Shown here piece after piece: positions 52,396 to 61,567 of a DNA stretch of 64,000 bases; position 1 is the stretch's first letter, and each line of letters begins with the position of its first letter. Position numbers and translations under genes: made by a program. Origin of the DNA: Deltaproteobacteria bacterium (GTDB taxonomy: Bacteria > Myxococcota_A > UBA796 > SXON01); contig CANFCK010000007.1 of assembly GCA_947445035.1 (NCBI GenBank), positions 1-64,000 of the forward strand. Reading direction: 5' to 3'. A model generated the notes under the pieces. That model was not told where the DNA came from. It ran no database searches and saw only the letters and a program-made list of their open reading frames with translations.

Positions 52396-53517
52396 CTACC
52401 GCTGAGCCGTGACCCCCAGCGTCCCCGGACAGCCGAGCACCGACCCCGGGACCGCAGGACAGGCATCCTCCGCGTCGCCGAACGCGTCACCGTCGCCGTC
52501 CGCGCAGCCGTGGAAGCGCGCGGAACCCGGGATGCCGCGGCACAAGTCCTCGGTGTCGACCACGGCGTCCCCGTCGTCGTCCAGGTCCGGGCAGCCGTCG
52601 TGGTCGCGGGTACCGTCTTTGTCCTCGGCGTCGTTGATGCAGACATCCTCGTCGTCGAAGAGCCCGTCGCCATCGAGGTCAGCGGGCCCCTGGACCACGT
52701 GCAGCCGCTTCGGCGCGCCCTCCCGGTAGCCGAGGGCGAGCACCACCCGTTGGGCGGGGGCGCCAGGACCCTCGACGATGCCGACGCTCACGCCCAAGGC
52801 CGCGCCCAGGCCGCCTTCGGGCTTCGACCAGGCCACGCTGAAGCCGGCGTCGACCGGCATCTCCTCCATCGTCGGCACCCCGACCAGGTCCACCCGCCCG
52901 GTCAGCTCCGCTGCCAAACGCACGCTGTCGATGACGCTCCAGGTGACCCCCGCGCCGTAGCCGAACCAGGTTCCCATCGAGCGCCCCTCCACCACGGCCG
53001 GACGCGTCGCGAGCACGGATACGTTGGCATCGGCCCGGAAGGCGGGCGAGAGGTGAGCCCCCACGGGGACGGTCAGGCCCCCACCCAGGCTGCCGGCGCC
53101 GACGCCGATATCGCTCCTTCCCGTCGGGAGTGACAAAACCGGCTGCACCGCGATCGCAAAGCTGTGATCGTGGTCACCGAGGTGGAGCACCGGCACTCGC
53201 GCGCGCAGCTCCGCGTCGCCGAGCGCGCCCACCTGGCCGTGCTCGGTGAGCACCGCCGCGTGCGACGCCAGCTCGAACTCCAACCGCAGGTTCCGCACCG
53301 GCACCCACGCCCCGGCCATCCGCACCGTACCCAGACCCTCGATCAGCCCCGGTGCCGGCTCGTTGGCGTAGATCCCGGCGATACCGCCGGACCACTCCCC
53401 GACCTCGCCCACCTCGGGCGACACGAGCGCGAGCCCGCCCCCGGCCTCCCACGGCGCGCCGCTCAGCCGGTAGTTGTCGAAGTCAAACGCAAGCGCGGGG
53501 GCAATGAGCAACCACAT
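52396..53517 (-). CDS. Outer-membrane beta-barrel protein with thrombospondin type-3 repeats
   Basis: 373 residues with a short signal (MWLLIAPALA). About 20-270 alternate as membrane-barrel strands (GTVRMAGAWVPVRNLRLEFEL; SFAIAVQPVLSLPTG). The C-terminus carries calcium-binding repeats (DLDGDGLFDDEDVCINDAED and DGCPDLDDDGDAVVDTEDLC). Related proteins usually end in an OmpA domain, but this one stops after the last repeat (CPGTLGVTAQR), so it may be truncated or a barrel-repeat form. Confidence 0.8.
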   Translation of the reverse strand: MWLLIAPALAFDFDNYRLSGAPWEAGGGLALVSPEVGEVGEWSGGIAGIYANEPAPGLIEGLGTVRMAGAWVPVRNLRLEFELASHAAVLTEHGQVGALGDAELRARVPVLHLGDHDHSFAIAVQPVLSLPTGRSDIGVGAGSLGGGLTVPVGAHLSPAFRADANVSVLATRPAVVEGRSMGTWFGYGAGVTWSVIDSVRLAAELTGRVDLVGVPTMEEMPVDAGFSVAWSKPEGGLGAALGVSVGIVEGPGAPAQRVVLALGYREGAPKRLHVVQGPADLDGDGLFDDEDVCINDAEDKDGTRDHDGCPDLDDDGDAVVDTEDLCRGIPGSARFHGCADGDGDAFGDAEDACPAVPGSVLGCPGTLGVTAQR

Positions 53518-53541
53518 GGCCTCCCGGATCGGACGCGCTGC

Positions 53542-55395
53542 CTACTGGCACAACCCCTTGTCGATCTTCTCGCTGTTGTTGTCCTCGTTGCACTCGCCGA
53601 GCATCGAGCCCGCTGCGTCGCTGTCGACCTTCACGGTGATCGAAGAACCCACGAGGTCCGGATCGAGGTCGAAGACCATGCCATCGCTGCCTTCGCCCGG
53701 GGACAAGACCTCGTCGGTGTACTGCGTCGCGACGATTTCACCCGACGAGTAGATCGAGATCGCGACGCCCTCGGGCATGTCGGCCAGGCCCTGGTTGCCG
53801 ACACCCGCGGTGACGTACAGGTGGCCATCGCCGCACTCGTCGTTGCACACGTCGTGGATGATCGGCACCGCATCAGTCAAAAGGCCCCCCTCGTTGACCG
53901 TGGAGTCGCCCGAGCGGAAGTTGTTGAAGCTGTCCCAGTTGACGTCCGGCTTGGCCGGGATGGCGCCAAGGTCATCGACGTTGGTGATCGAGTAGGCGTG
54001 CTGGTTCCAGACCGGTCGGCCTGGCATCCAGGAGTCGTCGGCGTCCATGATCGCGGTGACGCCGGTCTCGCCACCGCTGTAGGCGCTGGAGGTGTAGATG
54101 ATCTCGGCGTGGCCGTCGTTGTCGATATCGGCCACCGACGGGTACTCGCTGCAGGTGGCGGAGCTGTGCGACGGCTCGCGCATCTTCACCGCCCCGGTCG
54201 CCCCGTCGAAGACGAAGACGTCGTTCTCGTCGGCGTAGACCACCTCTGCGGCGCCGTCCCCTTCGAAGTCGAAGACCGAGCTGCCGGTGAAGCCGGAGCT
54301 GTAGTCGTTGGTGGTCCGGGTCCACTTGACTACGCCGTCGGCCTCCAAAACGACGTACTGCCCCATCCCGGCAACCCCGATCTCGGGCTCACCATCGCCG
54401 TCGAAGTCGGCCACGGTGGGCGGGCCCGAGGTGGTGCCGGTCAAGCCGTTTCGCGACCAGATCACGGTGCCATCATCGTCTTGGAGACGCACGTTGCCCT
54501 CACCGGCCACGACGATCTCTCCGTTGTCATCGCCGTCGAAGTTTGCGACCGCCACAAAGCCGTCGGATCGGCCGTTGTTCCATTCCACCGTGCCGTTCGG
54601 CGAGATGATCGCGTTGCCGACCACCACCTCGAGTTTGCCATCCCGGTCGATGTCGGCCGCGACGCCCATGGGCGCCGCCCACGGATGCCCGGCACCGTCG
54701 CCGACTCCTGAGCCGGCGTCGAAGCTGACCGCGCCGGTGGCGCCGTCATACGCGATGTGGCCGATCACCACCTCCGCCGCACCGTCGCCCTTCAGATCGT
54801 AGATGCCCACGGCACCGCACTGCGGGGTGTGTCCACCGCCGTAGGTGCCGATGCTCCAGAGCAGCGCGCCGGTACGTCCGTCGAACGCCTGTGTGCCGCT
54901 GGCGCCGGCGCCGACCACTTCGTTCCAACCGTCCCCGTCCAAGTCACCGATGGCCGGGGTGGCCGGCTCGGCGCCGAGGCTACCCGCCGACCACAAGACG
55001 CGCCCGTCGTCGCCGGAAAGGGCAAAGGTGACGCCGACCCCGTTGGACGCCACCACGTCGGGCGTGTCACCGACATCGAGCACCCCGTTGCCGTTGTCGT
55101 CGGTGAGCTGGCCGACGACCGGGGTGACGTAGGTGTCGCCCACCGCGGTCTGCTGCCACTTGATGACCGGGGTGAACGTGCCGGTGATCGGCTCGGCGAT
55201 GCAGGACTCGTCGATCGCGACTTCGCGGGGGTCGGTGTCGGCGGTGCCGCAAAGTCCCAGATCGACGTCCTCGTCGTCGGGGTCGAAGTCGTCGTCGTCG
55301 CCGCTGTCGAAGTTGGGGTCGGTCTTGCCGTTGAGGTTGTAGTCCGAACACGCGGCGAGGAGGAGCAGGGCGGGAAGCAGTCGCATCATGGACAT
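53542..55395 (-). CDS. FG-GAP/VCBS-repeat lipoprotein
   Basis: 617 residues from ATG at 55395 (55389 is equally possible). The signal ends LLLAAC, a lipobox, then an Asp-rich linker (SGDDDDFDPDDEDVD) and FG-GAP/VCBS-type repeats: PAIGDLDGDGWNEVVGAGASG, VAVANFDGDDNGEIVVAGEG and VADIDNDGHAEIIYTSSA. These form a beta-propeller with calcium sites, often in adhesins or integrin-like surface proteins. The C-terminus (EGVAISIYSSGEIVATQYTD) is beta-rich. It lies just downstream of the barrel gene's start, on the same strand. Confidence 0.85.
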   Translation of the reverse strand: MSMMRLLPALLLLAACSDYNLNGKTDPNFDSGDDDDFDPDDEDVDLGLCGTADTDPREVAIDESCIAEPITGTFTPVIKWQQTAVGDTYVTPVVGQLTDDNGNGVLDVGDTPDVVASNGVGVTFALSGDDGRVLWSAGSLGAEPATPAIGDLDGDGWNEVVGAGASGTQAFDGRTGALLWSIGTYGGGHTPQCGAVGIYDLKGDGAAEVVIGHIAYDGATGAVSFDAGSGVGDGAGHPWAAPMGVAADIDRDGKLEVVVGNAIISPNGTVEWNNGRSDGFVAVANFDGDDNGEIVVAGEGNVRLQDDDGTVIWSRNGLTGTTSGPPTVADFDGDGEPEIGVAGMGQYVVLEADGVVKWTRTTNDYSSGFTGSSVFDFEGDGAAEVVYADENDVFVFDGATGAVKMREPSHSSATCSEYPSVADIDNDGHAEIIYTSSAYSGGETGVTAIMDADDSWMPGRPVWNQHAYSITNVDDLGAIPAKPDVNWDSFNNFRSGDSTVNEGGLLTDAVPIIHDVCNDECGDGHLYVTAGVGNQGLADMPEGVAISIYSSGEIVATQYTDEVLSPGEGSDGMVFDLDPDLVGSSITVKVDSDAAGSMLGECNEDNNSEKIDKGLCQ

Positions 55396-55476
55396 TATCG
55401 GCTCGGGGGCGGCACCTGATACACCAATTTTGGGCTCTTGAAAATCCGGCATCGATGCCCCACCGGCGGGGCATGG

Positions 55477-57216
55477 ATGTCCCACCCCGGCTACGTCGCG
55501 ATCTTGACCTGGTTCCGCCCGCACGCCCTCCCGATGATCACGCTCTTCGGCGTCGCGATTTTCCTTGTCTGGCCTGCTCTTCTCCCGCTCGGCGCCGCGA
55601 TCCCCGGACACCCCCAGTCCGACGCCTACGAACATGTGCACGGATATCGTTGGGTGGCAGATTCGTTGGCCGCGGGCCGGCTGCCTTGGCGGGTGGAGGA
55701 CTTCGGGGTGCCGGTGGAGGGCGTTTTGTGGTTCCCGGACACCCTCGGCGCGCTGCTCGCGCTGCCGGTCACCTTGCTTGCGGGGGCGCCCGTCGCGTAC
55801 ACGCTGACCGTGACCGCTCAGGTTTTGGCGTCGGTGGTGGCAGCCTACGCCCTGGGCTTCCACATCTCCCGCAATCGCGGCGCCGCCTGCTTTTCAGCGG
55901 TGGTCTTCGGCGCCAGTCCCTATGTACTGGGCCTGATTCACAGCGGCGTCAGCGAGTACCTTCACCTCGCGGCGTTCCCCATTTTCTGGCTCGCAGCGGA
56001 GTCCGGTCTGCGCGGGGAGCGGCGGGGGATGGCGGCGGCGGTCCTGGCCTGGGCCTGGCTCGGCTGGGCCAACGCCTACTACCCGATGTTCGCCGCCTTC
56101 ATTCTGCCGATGGTGTGGTTGACGATGGAGGGTCGACCGCGGGCAATGGAGGCCCTTCGGCGCGGATTGATCGTCGCGGCGGCGGCCGGACTCCTGGTGC
56201 TCCCGGTGGCGGTGGCGATCCAGGGCAGCGTCAGCGCTGACGGCGCGCTGGTGCGCCAGGAGAGCGCGCCCGGCTGGAGCTGGGTGACCCTGCCAGCAAA
56301 CGACCTCGCGGGCTTCTTCTGGCCGGGAGACAAGCTCTTTCCCGACCTGAGCGCGCGGGGGAACTTCGGCATCCGCCACGTCACTTACCCGGGATGGGTG
56401 GCGGTCGTCGTGGCGGCGATGGCGTGGCGGCGATGGGGAGCGGCGATGGCCTTGGCGGCAGTGCTCGCCGCGGGGCCCTCCCTGCACTGGCGAGGGCAGC
56501 CGGTCCGCGTCGGCGGCGAGGTCGTGCCCCTGCCCGGCGCGCTGCTTTACCTGCCTGGGTCCCCCTTCCGGGCGGTCCACCACCCGTATCGGCTGGTGGT
56601 GCTGCCGAGCTTGGTGCTCGCGGCCGCCGGCGCGTACGCCCTACGAAACCGACCCCGGCTGGCGCTGGCGGGCGCGGCGTTGGTGCTCGGAGAGACCGTT
56701 GTCGCCTCGCCCGCGGCGGGGGGCCTGTCGATCGCCTCACTCGACGGTGTCGCGACACTGCCGGGTGCGGGGGGCGTGTGGGATCTCCCCGCCGACTTCG
56801 GCGCGCTCAATCGGCGTTGGATGGGACTCCAAGCGGTTCATGGCCGCCCGATTCCCTACACGATCAATGTGTTCCTGCCGGAGCCCTGGCGGGAGAACCG
56901 GCTGTACCAGTCCACGATGGGCTGCCTCCGGGAGTCCGCGGCCCACACCCGGAGTCGGGATGGTTGGCCGCCGCTGGCCGCGTGGCTTCAGACCGATTCC
57001 ACCCAGACGGGGGAGGCAGCGGCGGAGGAGATTCGCGGGTGGGGCATCCGCTATGTGATCGTACACCACGATGTGACGGAGGATCGCGAGCGTGTTTGTA
57101 TCGAGACGGTGCTGCGGGGGGCGGGCGGTGTGGACGTGCCTGCGGCAGGGGAAGGGCTGACGGCGTTTGACTTCGGGGGGGAGCCCGCGATCAACCCTGT
57201 CCGAACACCTCGCTGA
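55477..57216 (+). CDS. YfhO-like/GT-C membrane protein
   Basis: 579 residues starting MSHPGYVAILTWF; an upstream TTG would add 13 residues. About nine to eleven hydrophobic helices fill the first 400 residues, with SDAYEHVHGYRWVADSLAAGRLPWR in the first outer loop (acidic residues as in GT-C enzymes). A soluble C-terminal part (about 430-579) reads YTINVFLPEPWRENRLYQST and FDFGGEPAI. It resembles the protein at 30.7-33.0 kb in layout and may transfer sugars from a lipid carrier. Divergent to the FG-GAP lipoprotein. Confidence 0.72.
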   Translation: MSHPGYVAILTWFRPHALPMITLFGVAIFLVWPALLPLGAAIPGHPQSDAYEHVHGYRWVADSLAAGRLPWRVEDFGVPVEGVLWFPDTLGALLALPVTLLAGAPVAYTLTVTAQVLASVVAAYALGFHISRNRGAACFSAVVFGASPYVLGLIHSGVSEYLHLAAFPIFWLAAESGLRGERRGMAAAVLAWAWLGWANAYYPMFAAFILPMVWLTMEGRPRAMEALRRGLIVAAAAGLLVLPVAVAIQGSVSADGALVRQESAPGWSWVTLPANDLAGFFWPGDKLFPDLSARGNFGIRHVTYPGWVAVVVAAMAWRRWGAAMALAAVLAAGPSLHWRGQPVRVGGEVVPLPGALLYLPGSPFRAVHHPYRLVVLPSLVLAAAGAYALRNRPRLALAGAALVLGETVVASPAAGGLSIASLDGVATLPGAGGVWDLPADFGALNRRWMGLQAVHGRPIPYTINVFLPEPWRENRLYQSTMGCLRESAAHTRSRDGWPPLAAWLQTDSTQTGEAAAEEIRGWGIRYVIVHHDVTEDRERVCIETVLRGAGGVDVPAAGEGLTAFDFGGEPAINPVRTPR

Positions 57217-57494
57217 CCAGCCCGTCCAACCCTCGCCCCGCGGACACCGATGCCGACGCGGACGGCGTCTCCGAGTGGTTCGCGACCTACACCCACCGCG
57301 CCGACGCCGCCGCTCACGCGGGTGGTGTTTGGGAACGGGTCAGGGACGAAGCCGGCCGCCTCGCAGGCCGGCGGCAAACCCGAGCTGCTGTAGGCCGAGG
57401 GTAGCGGCTGGGGCGGCTGGCGCCCAACGCTGATGGACATCGGGATCGGTTGCACCGAGACGGTTTTTCGCCACGGACCCTACGGAGGTCGCCC
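57217..57494 (+). other. Intergenic stretch with a possible calcium-motif remnant
   Basis: Between the YfhO-like gene and folE2 there is about 280 bp with no complete gene. One plus-strand frame (57243-57400) reads DTDADADGVSEWFATYTHRADAAAHAGG, which resembles a TSP3-type calcium motif, but it has no start codon and soon ends. It may be a decayed surface-protein fragment. No hairpin or promoter was convincing. Confidence 0.3.
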
Positions 57495-58601
57495 TCACCC
57501 CCACGCCCACGTCAAAAATCCCTCCGGATCGCCCTGGATGCGCCGCAGTAGCTCCGCGGGCAGCACCCCCGCGCGCAAGGCGACGCGCGCCTCGGTCTCC
57601 CCGAACGCTTCCGCCAGCGCGCCAAATCGTTCCGGTGCCAGCGCCCGCTCGCCGCTCTCGACCTTACTCAGCAACGACGGGCTGATCCCCACTCGACGGG
57701 CGAGCTGGGCTTGCGACAGATGAAACGCGGCGCGACGTTCGGTGATCCAGGGTCCGAACGCGAGGGTTGCGGTGGGCGCCAGCGGGCGATTCGTCGTGAT
57801 TAAAGGTGCGCTCGCCGGCCACTCCAGCGTCGCCCATGCGCTGTGATTGTGGATGCTCTCCAGGTTTTCGACGCTCACGCGCAACCAGGTGGCGCGGTCC
57901 CGCAAGGAGCCTGTCACCTCGCGAATCAGGTCCTCCACGAACCGCGGCCGGTCGTACGCCGCCTCGGTCACGAACTTCTCGTCTTCGCGCTTGAGCAACG
58001 AGTACAGCGGCGACGATGCGCACGCCTCTACCGCCTCCACGACATCTTCGATCCACAAAAACTCGTCGCTCCGCAACCACACGTCCACCCACGACCGCTG
58101 GTTGTGCGCGCCGCGCTCGCTCACCGCGCGGCTGCACGGGCAAAGGGTGGTGACCGGAACGCGCACTTCCAGCACGAAGTCGAACGACTCCCCTTCCCGC
58201 TTAGCATGGAAGGCGGCGCCATAGTCCAGGAGCGAGGCGACCCCACTGACCGGTGCCTTCCGCTCCATGAAGTAAGAAAAGCGCACGTCGAGCTGCACGG
58301 CGTGGGCATCCAGCCGGCGCTGGATCTGCGCGCAGAGATCCGGGAGGGTGTGGAGGGACAGCTCCCCGCGGACCGAGTTGAGCACCTCCACGAAGCGCGA
58401 CATGTGGGTGCCTTTGACGTCGGCCGGCAGGCTCACCGTCGCGTCGATCTCCGCCACCACGGACTGGGCCTGGTTGGCCCGGTCCCACACGGTGATCGGC
58501 CATCGCAGACCCTTGATGCCGACACGATCGATAGGAATGCCGCGCTCATCGGCGTGGCTGGCATGATCGGGGAGGAGGTCGCGAACGGGAACGCTGTTCA
58601 T
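57495..58601 (-). CDS. folE2: GTP cyclohydrolase FolE2 fused to an XRE helix-turn-helix domain
   Basis: 368 residues. Residues 1 to about 275 are FolE2 with the hallmark Cys pair in VPVTTLCPCSRAV (Cys154, Cys156), FSYFMERKAPVSG and RSWVDVWLRSDEFLWIEDVVE. This enzyme makes dihydroneopterin triphosphate from GTP for folate or queuosine. Residues about 285-345 form a Cro/C1-type HTH (AAFHLSQAQLARRVGISPSL and LLSKVESGERALAPERFGAL). FolE2 alone is about 260-300 residues, so this is a true fusion with an open frame. The palindrome 23 bp upstream suggests self-control. Confidence 0.9.
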   Translation of the reverse strand: MNSVPVRDLLPDHASHADERGIPIDRVGIKGLRWPITVWDRANQAQSVVAEIDATVSLPADVKGTHMSRFVEVLNSVRGELSLHTLPDLCAQIQRRLDAHAVQLDVRFSYFMERKAPVSGVASLLDYGAAFHAKREGESFDFVLEVRVPVTTLCPCSRAVSERGAHNQRSWVDVWLRSDEFLWIEDVVEAVEACASSPLYSLLKREDEKFVTEAAYDRPRFVEDLIREVTGSLRDRATWLRVSVENLESIHNHSAWATLEWPASAPLITTNRPLAPTATLAFGPWITERRAAFHLSQAQLARRVGISPSLLSKVESGERALAPERFGALAEAFGETEARVALRAGVLPAELLRRIQGDPEGFLTWAWG

Positions 58602-58623
58602 GGCGGCGCCCGGTAGCGGCGCG

Positions 58624-58638
58624 TGACAGTTTTGTCAA
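58624..58638 (-). promoter_or_regulatory. Palindrome TGACA-gttt-TGTCA overlapping a -35 element of folE2
   Basis: On the minus strand TTGACA (58638-58633), a perfect -35 hexamer, forms one arm of the inverted repeat TGACA-N4-TGTCA, 23-36 bp upstream of the folE2 ATG. A dimeric HTH protein, plausibly the fused one, could block it. The -10 region is weak (TACCGG at 17-bp spacing). Confidence 0.45.
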
Positions 58639-58754
58639 AGGGGGCGGGACGGAATGGGACGGGGACGGCTCGACGGCCGCGGTAGCCGACCGCGGCCGTC
58701 ACCACTCCGTCAACGCAGCCCCCGTCGCCAACGCGCCTTGGTTAGCGCCTCGGC

Positions 58755-59549
58755 TTGTTGGCCCTCGTCCTCCTTGGCTGCCTCGACCCCTTCCCGCATG
58801 ATCGCCACGATCTCGTGGACCTGCGCATCGTCGGCATGCGCCGGGAGACGAGCGGATCGCTGGATGCCTACGTGTGGGAAGGGACCGAAGCGTGGAGCGC
58901 CGTCGCGCCCGAGCGCCTCTGGGGAGGCGATGCGGTCTGCGTAGAAGCGGGGTGTACACTCGTCGCGGGTCGCGACGCGACACTCACCGTCACCGGCGAG
59001 GGCGGGGCGGAATTCGGCGAACTGGCGACGGACGCCGAGGCCGGCAACCCCGCCCTGGTCGGCTTTTCGCGGAACGTCGACGGCGGCGTCGCGACGGTGA
59101 GCGTGGACGTGCCGGGCGCCGACCATGTGCGTTGGATGGCGCCCGCCGGGGACATCGAGGAGGTCGACGCGACGACCACCACCTTCACCCCCCCCGGCGA
59201 GGGCGTTTGGCCGTTGGTCGCCCTCTGGCTGGACAGCCATGGCGGGAACGGCTGGGCGACGATCGACGTGCCCGTGGGTCTGGTGGGTTTTCGCATCGCG
59301 GTGGGCACCCGGCTCCTGGGCGCCGACGCCACCACCGGCGGTTTGCTGACCACCGCGACCGTGGCCGCGAGCGACGAGCTGTCCGGCGTTGCGCTGGTCG
59401 ATGTCGTCGCAGACGACGGCGCCGCGCTCGACCCGGTGTGCGGGGACGAGGATGGGGAGTGGGACCCGGACACGCTGACGGAGCGGCGCTGCGGTCGCGA
59501 CGACGTGCTCGGTAAGCGAGTGCGTATCAACGCGTCGGTGTACCCGTGA
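58755..59549 (+). CDS. Lipoprotein of unknown function
   Basis: 264 residues from TTG. The signal LALVLLGC ends in a lipobox-like LLGC at about residue 9; upstream starts are uncertain. The body is beta-rich and acidic (VWEGTEAWSAVAPERLWGGDA; DVPGADHVRWMAPAGDIEEVD). No family was recognised. The GTG of the TonB-dependent receptor gene overlaps its stop by 4 bp, so it may support that receptor, for example as a substrate-binding lipoprotein. Confidence 0.65.
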   Translation: MLALVLLGCLDPFPHDRHDLVDLRIVGMRRETSGSLDAYVWEGTEAWSAVAPERLWGGDAVCVEAGCTLVAGRDATLTVTGEGGAEFGELATDAEAGNPALVGFSRNVDGGVATVSVDVPGADHVRWMAPAGDIEEVDATTTTFTPPGEGVWPLVALWLDSHGGNGWATIDVPVGLVGFRIAVGTRLLGADATTGGLLTTATVAASDELSGVALVDVVADDGAALDPVCGDEDGEWDPDTLTERRCGRDDVLGKRVRINASVYP

Positions 59550-61546
59550 TCCCGCTGTGGATCACCCTGGCCGCGGCCCAGGAGGCCCCAGCTGCCCCCC
59601 CGATCGCGCCGGCCGCTCCCGTTCCGACCGCGCCCGCCGAATCGCCAGCCAGCGAAGAAGTCGTCGTCGAAGCCCGCCGTGACGCTCCCGTCGTCTCCGA
59701 GCACACCCTCGACCGCGAGCGCGTGCTCCTCACACCAGGCACCTTCGAGGACGCCGTCCGCTTGGTGCAGTCCTTGCCCGGCGTCGCGCTCACCCCCGAG
59801 TATTCTCCCACGGCAGGCGACCTCGCGGTGCGGGGGAGCGATCCGCACGAGACTCGCTATCTACTCGATGGCATCGAGCTCCCGTACCTGTACCACTTTA
59901 ACGGATACAGCTCGGTGCTGCCCGCGAGGCTGCTGGACGAGCTGCAGCTCTACCCCTCGACCTTCGGCGCCGCGTACGGCAACGCCACTGGCGCGATCGT
60001 CGACACCAAAAGCACCTGGACTCGGCCCGACCGACCCCGGGCCAGCGCCAACCTGAACTTCGTGATGGCCGGTGCCGAGGTGGCCGCTCCAAGCGGAGAC
60101 GACTGGACCATTCGTGCCAGCGCCCGCCGCAGCTTCCTCGACCTGGTGACCAAAGACGACCCTCAGTACACCGCGTTCCCGGTATTCTCGGATTGGTATG
60201 CCCGGCTGGAGTACGCGCCGAGCGCCGAAGTGCGCTGGGCCATCACCGGCTTCGGCGGGGCCGACGCGTACACCCGCTACGCCGGCGAGCCGACGCTCCT
60301 GGACCCCTGGGAGCAGTCGGTCAACCCCTCGCTGCGGTACGACAAGGCGTACAACATCGGGCAGGTCACCCACCGCCACCTCGTCGGCAACGCGCGCGTC
60401 GACGGCGCCCTGGCCATCACGGGGTACAGCCTGTCCAGCCAGCTTCCGTCCGCTTACGACAACCAAGACCTGGTGCGGGTGCAGCTGCGTGAGGATGCGC
60501 TCGTGTTCGCACGGCCCGGGTTGCAGTTCGCGGCCGGGGTCGAGGGGCGCTTCGAATCGCTGGCGCTCGACGTACAAACCGACCGCGCGTGGCCCGAGGT
60601 GGCGCGGGAGTCGCCCCTTTTGGAGCGTGGGGTTTCCGGCGCGGCCACCGTGGACCGGCTGATCGCAGGCGCCTACGCCGAGGGGCGAATCAGCGCCGGC
60701 CGCTTCCGGTTGGTCCCCGGAGTCCGGGTCGATGGTGACACGCTCACCTCGGCCGTGTCCTTCGACCCGCGACTCAACGCTCGCTGGCAGATCGGCAAGG
60801 ACGAGCAGCTTCGTTTGGCCGTCGGCCAGTATTCGCAGTTCCCGCAGACGACGTGGCTGGCACCTGAAGTCGGTACCCCGACCCTCGCGCCCAGCGTGTC
60901 GCGACAGGCGGCCTTCGGCTTTGACTACGCCATCGCCTCACGATGGGAGGTGGCCCTGGACCTGTGGGGCAAGCTCAGCGAGGAGCTCGTCGAGATCGAT
61001 CCCGGCGCCGCCCCGCGCGGCGGCGTCCAGGGAACGGCCTACGGTCTGGAGATCGAGAGCCGCTACCGCATCCGCAACGTTTTTTTCTCGTCCCTGGCGC
61101 TCACGCTGGGCCACAGCGAACGTGACGGCCACCTCTACGACTACGACCAGCCCTGGGCCATCAACGTCATCGGCAGCTGGAGCCTGGGGCCCACCTGGAA
61201 CGTCGGGCTGCGCTACCGCGGCAGCGAGGGCCTGCCGTACACGCCGATCGTGGACGGCACCTACCAGGGCGACGACGACAGCTACGCGCCGGTGTACGGA
61301 GACACCAACTCGGTACGATTGCCGGCCTTCCACAAGATCGACGTCCACATCCAGAAAGACCTCCGCTTTACGACGTGGAGCCTCGCGCTCTACGCCGAGC
61401 TTTGGTTCGTGCCCCCCGGCAGCAACGTGATGTACGTCGCCTGGAACTACGACTACGACGACGTGGGCGACGTCACCGGGCCGGTCTTCATCCCGCTGAT
61501 CGGGGCCCGTGGGGAGTGGGGACTGGAGCCAAAAGACAGGTTGTAG
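59546..61546 (+). CDS. TonB-dependent outer-membrane receptor
   Basis: 666 residues with a signal-like start. The N-terminal EEVVVEARRDAPV is a possible TonB box. The plug domain spans about 50-160 (FEDAVRLVQSLPGVALTPE, VRGSDPHETRYLLDGIELP and LDELQLYPSTFGAAYGN), followed by a 22-strand-type beta-barrel to the C-terminus. Such receptors import siderophores, vitamins or saccharides, powered by TonB. The substrate cannot be inferred. It is translated together with the preceding lipoprotein. Confidence 0.9.
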   Translation: MIPLWITLAAAQEAPAAPPIAPAAPVPTAPAESPASEEVVVEARRDAPVVSEHTLDRERVLLTPGTFEDAVRLVQSLPGVALTPEYSPTAGDLAVRGSDPHETRYLLDGIELPYLYHFNGYSSVLPARLLDELQLYPSTFGAAYGNATGAIVDTKSTWTRPDRPRASANLNFVMAGAEVAAPSGDDWTIRASARRSFLDLVTKDDPQYTAFPVFSDWYARLEYAPSAEVRWAITGFGGADAYTRYAGEPTLLDPWEQSVNPSLRYDKAYNIGQVTHRHLVGNARVDGALAITGYSLSSQLPSAYDNQDLVRVQLREDALVFARPGLQFAAGVEGRFESLALDVQTDRAWPEVARESPLLERGVSGAATVDRLIAGAYAEGRISAGRFRLVPGVRVDGDTLTSAVSFDPRLNARWQIGKDEQLRLAVGQYSQFPQTTWLAPEVGTPTLAPSVSRQAAFGFDYAIASRWEVALDLWGKLSEELVEIDPGAAPRGGVQGTAYGLEIESRYRIRNVFFSSLALTLGHSERDGHLYDYDQPWAINVIGSWSLGPTWNVGLRYRGSEGLPYTPIVDGTYQGDDDSYAPVYGDTNSVRLPAFHKIDVHIQKDLRFTTWSLALYAELWFVPPGSNVMYVAWNYDYDDVGDVTGPVFIPLIGARGEWGLEPKDRL

Positions 61547-61567
61547 GGCGTTTTCCGGCATCAGTCC

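Noticed and set aside
53164..54711. Plus-strand open frame of 515 codons opposite the FG-GAP lipoprotein and barrel genes
   Set aside because: Antisense to clear repeat proteins; its Val/Asp richness reflects GAC/GTC repeats in reverse.
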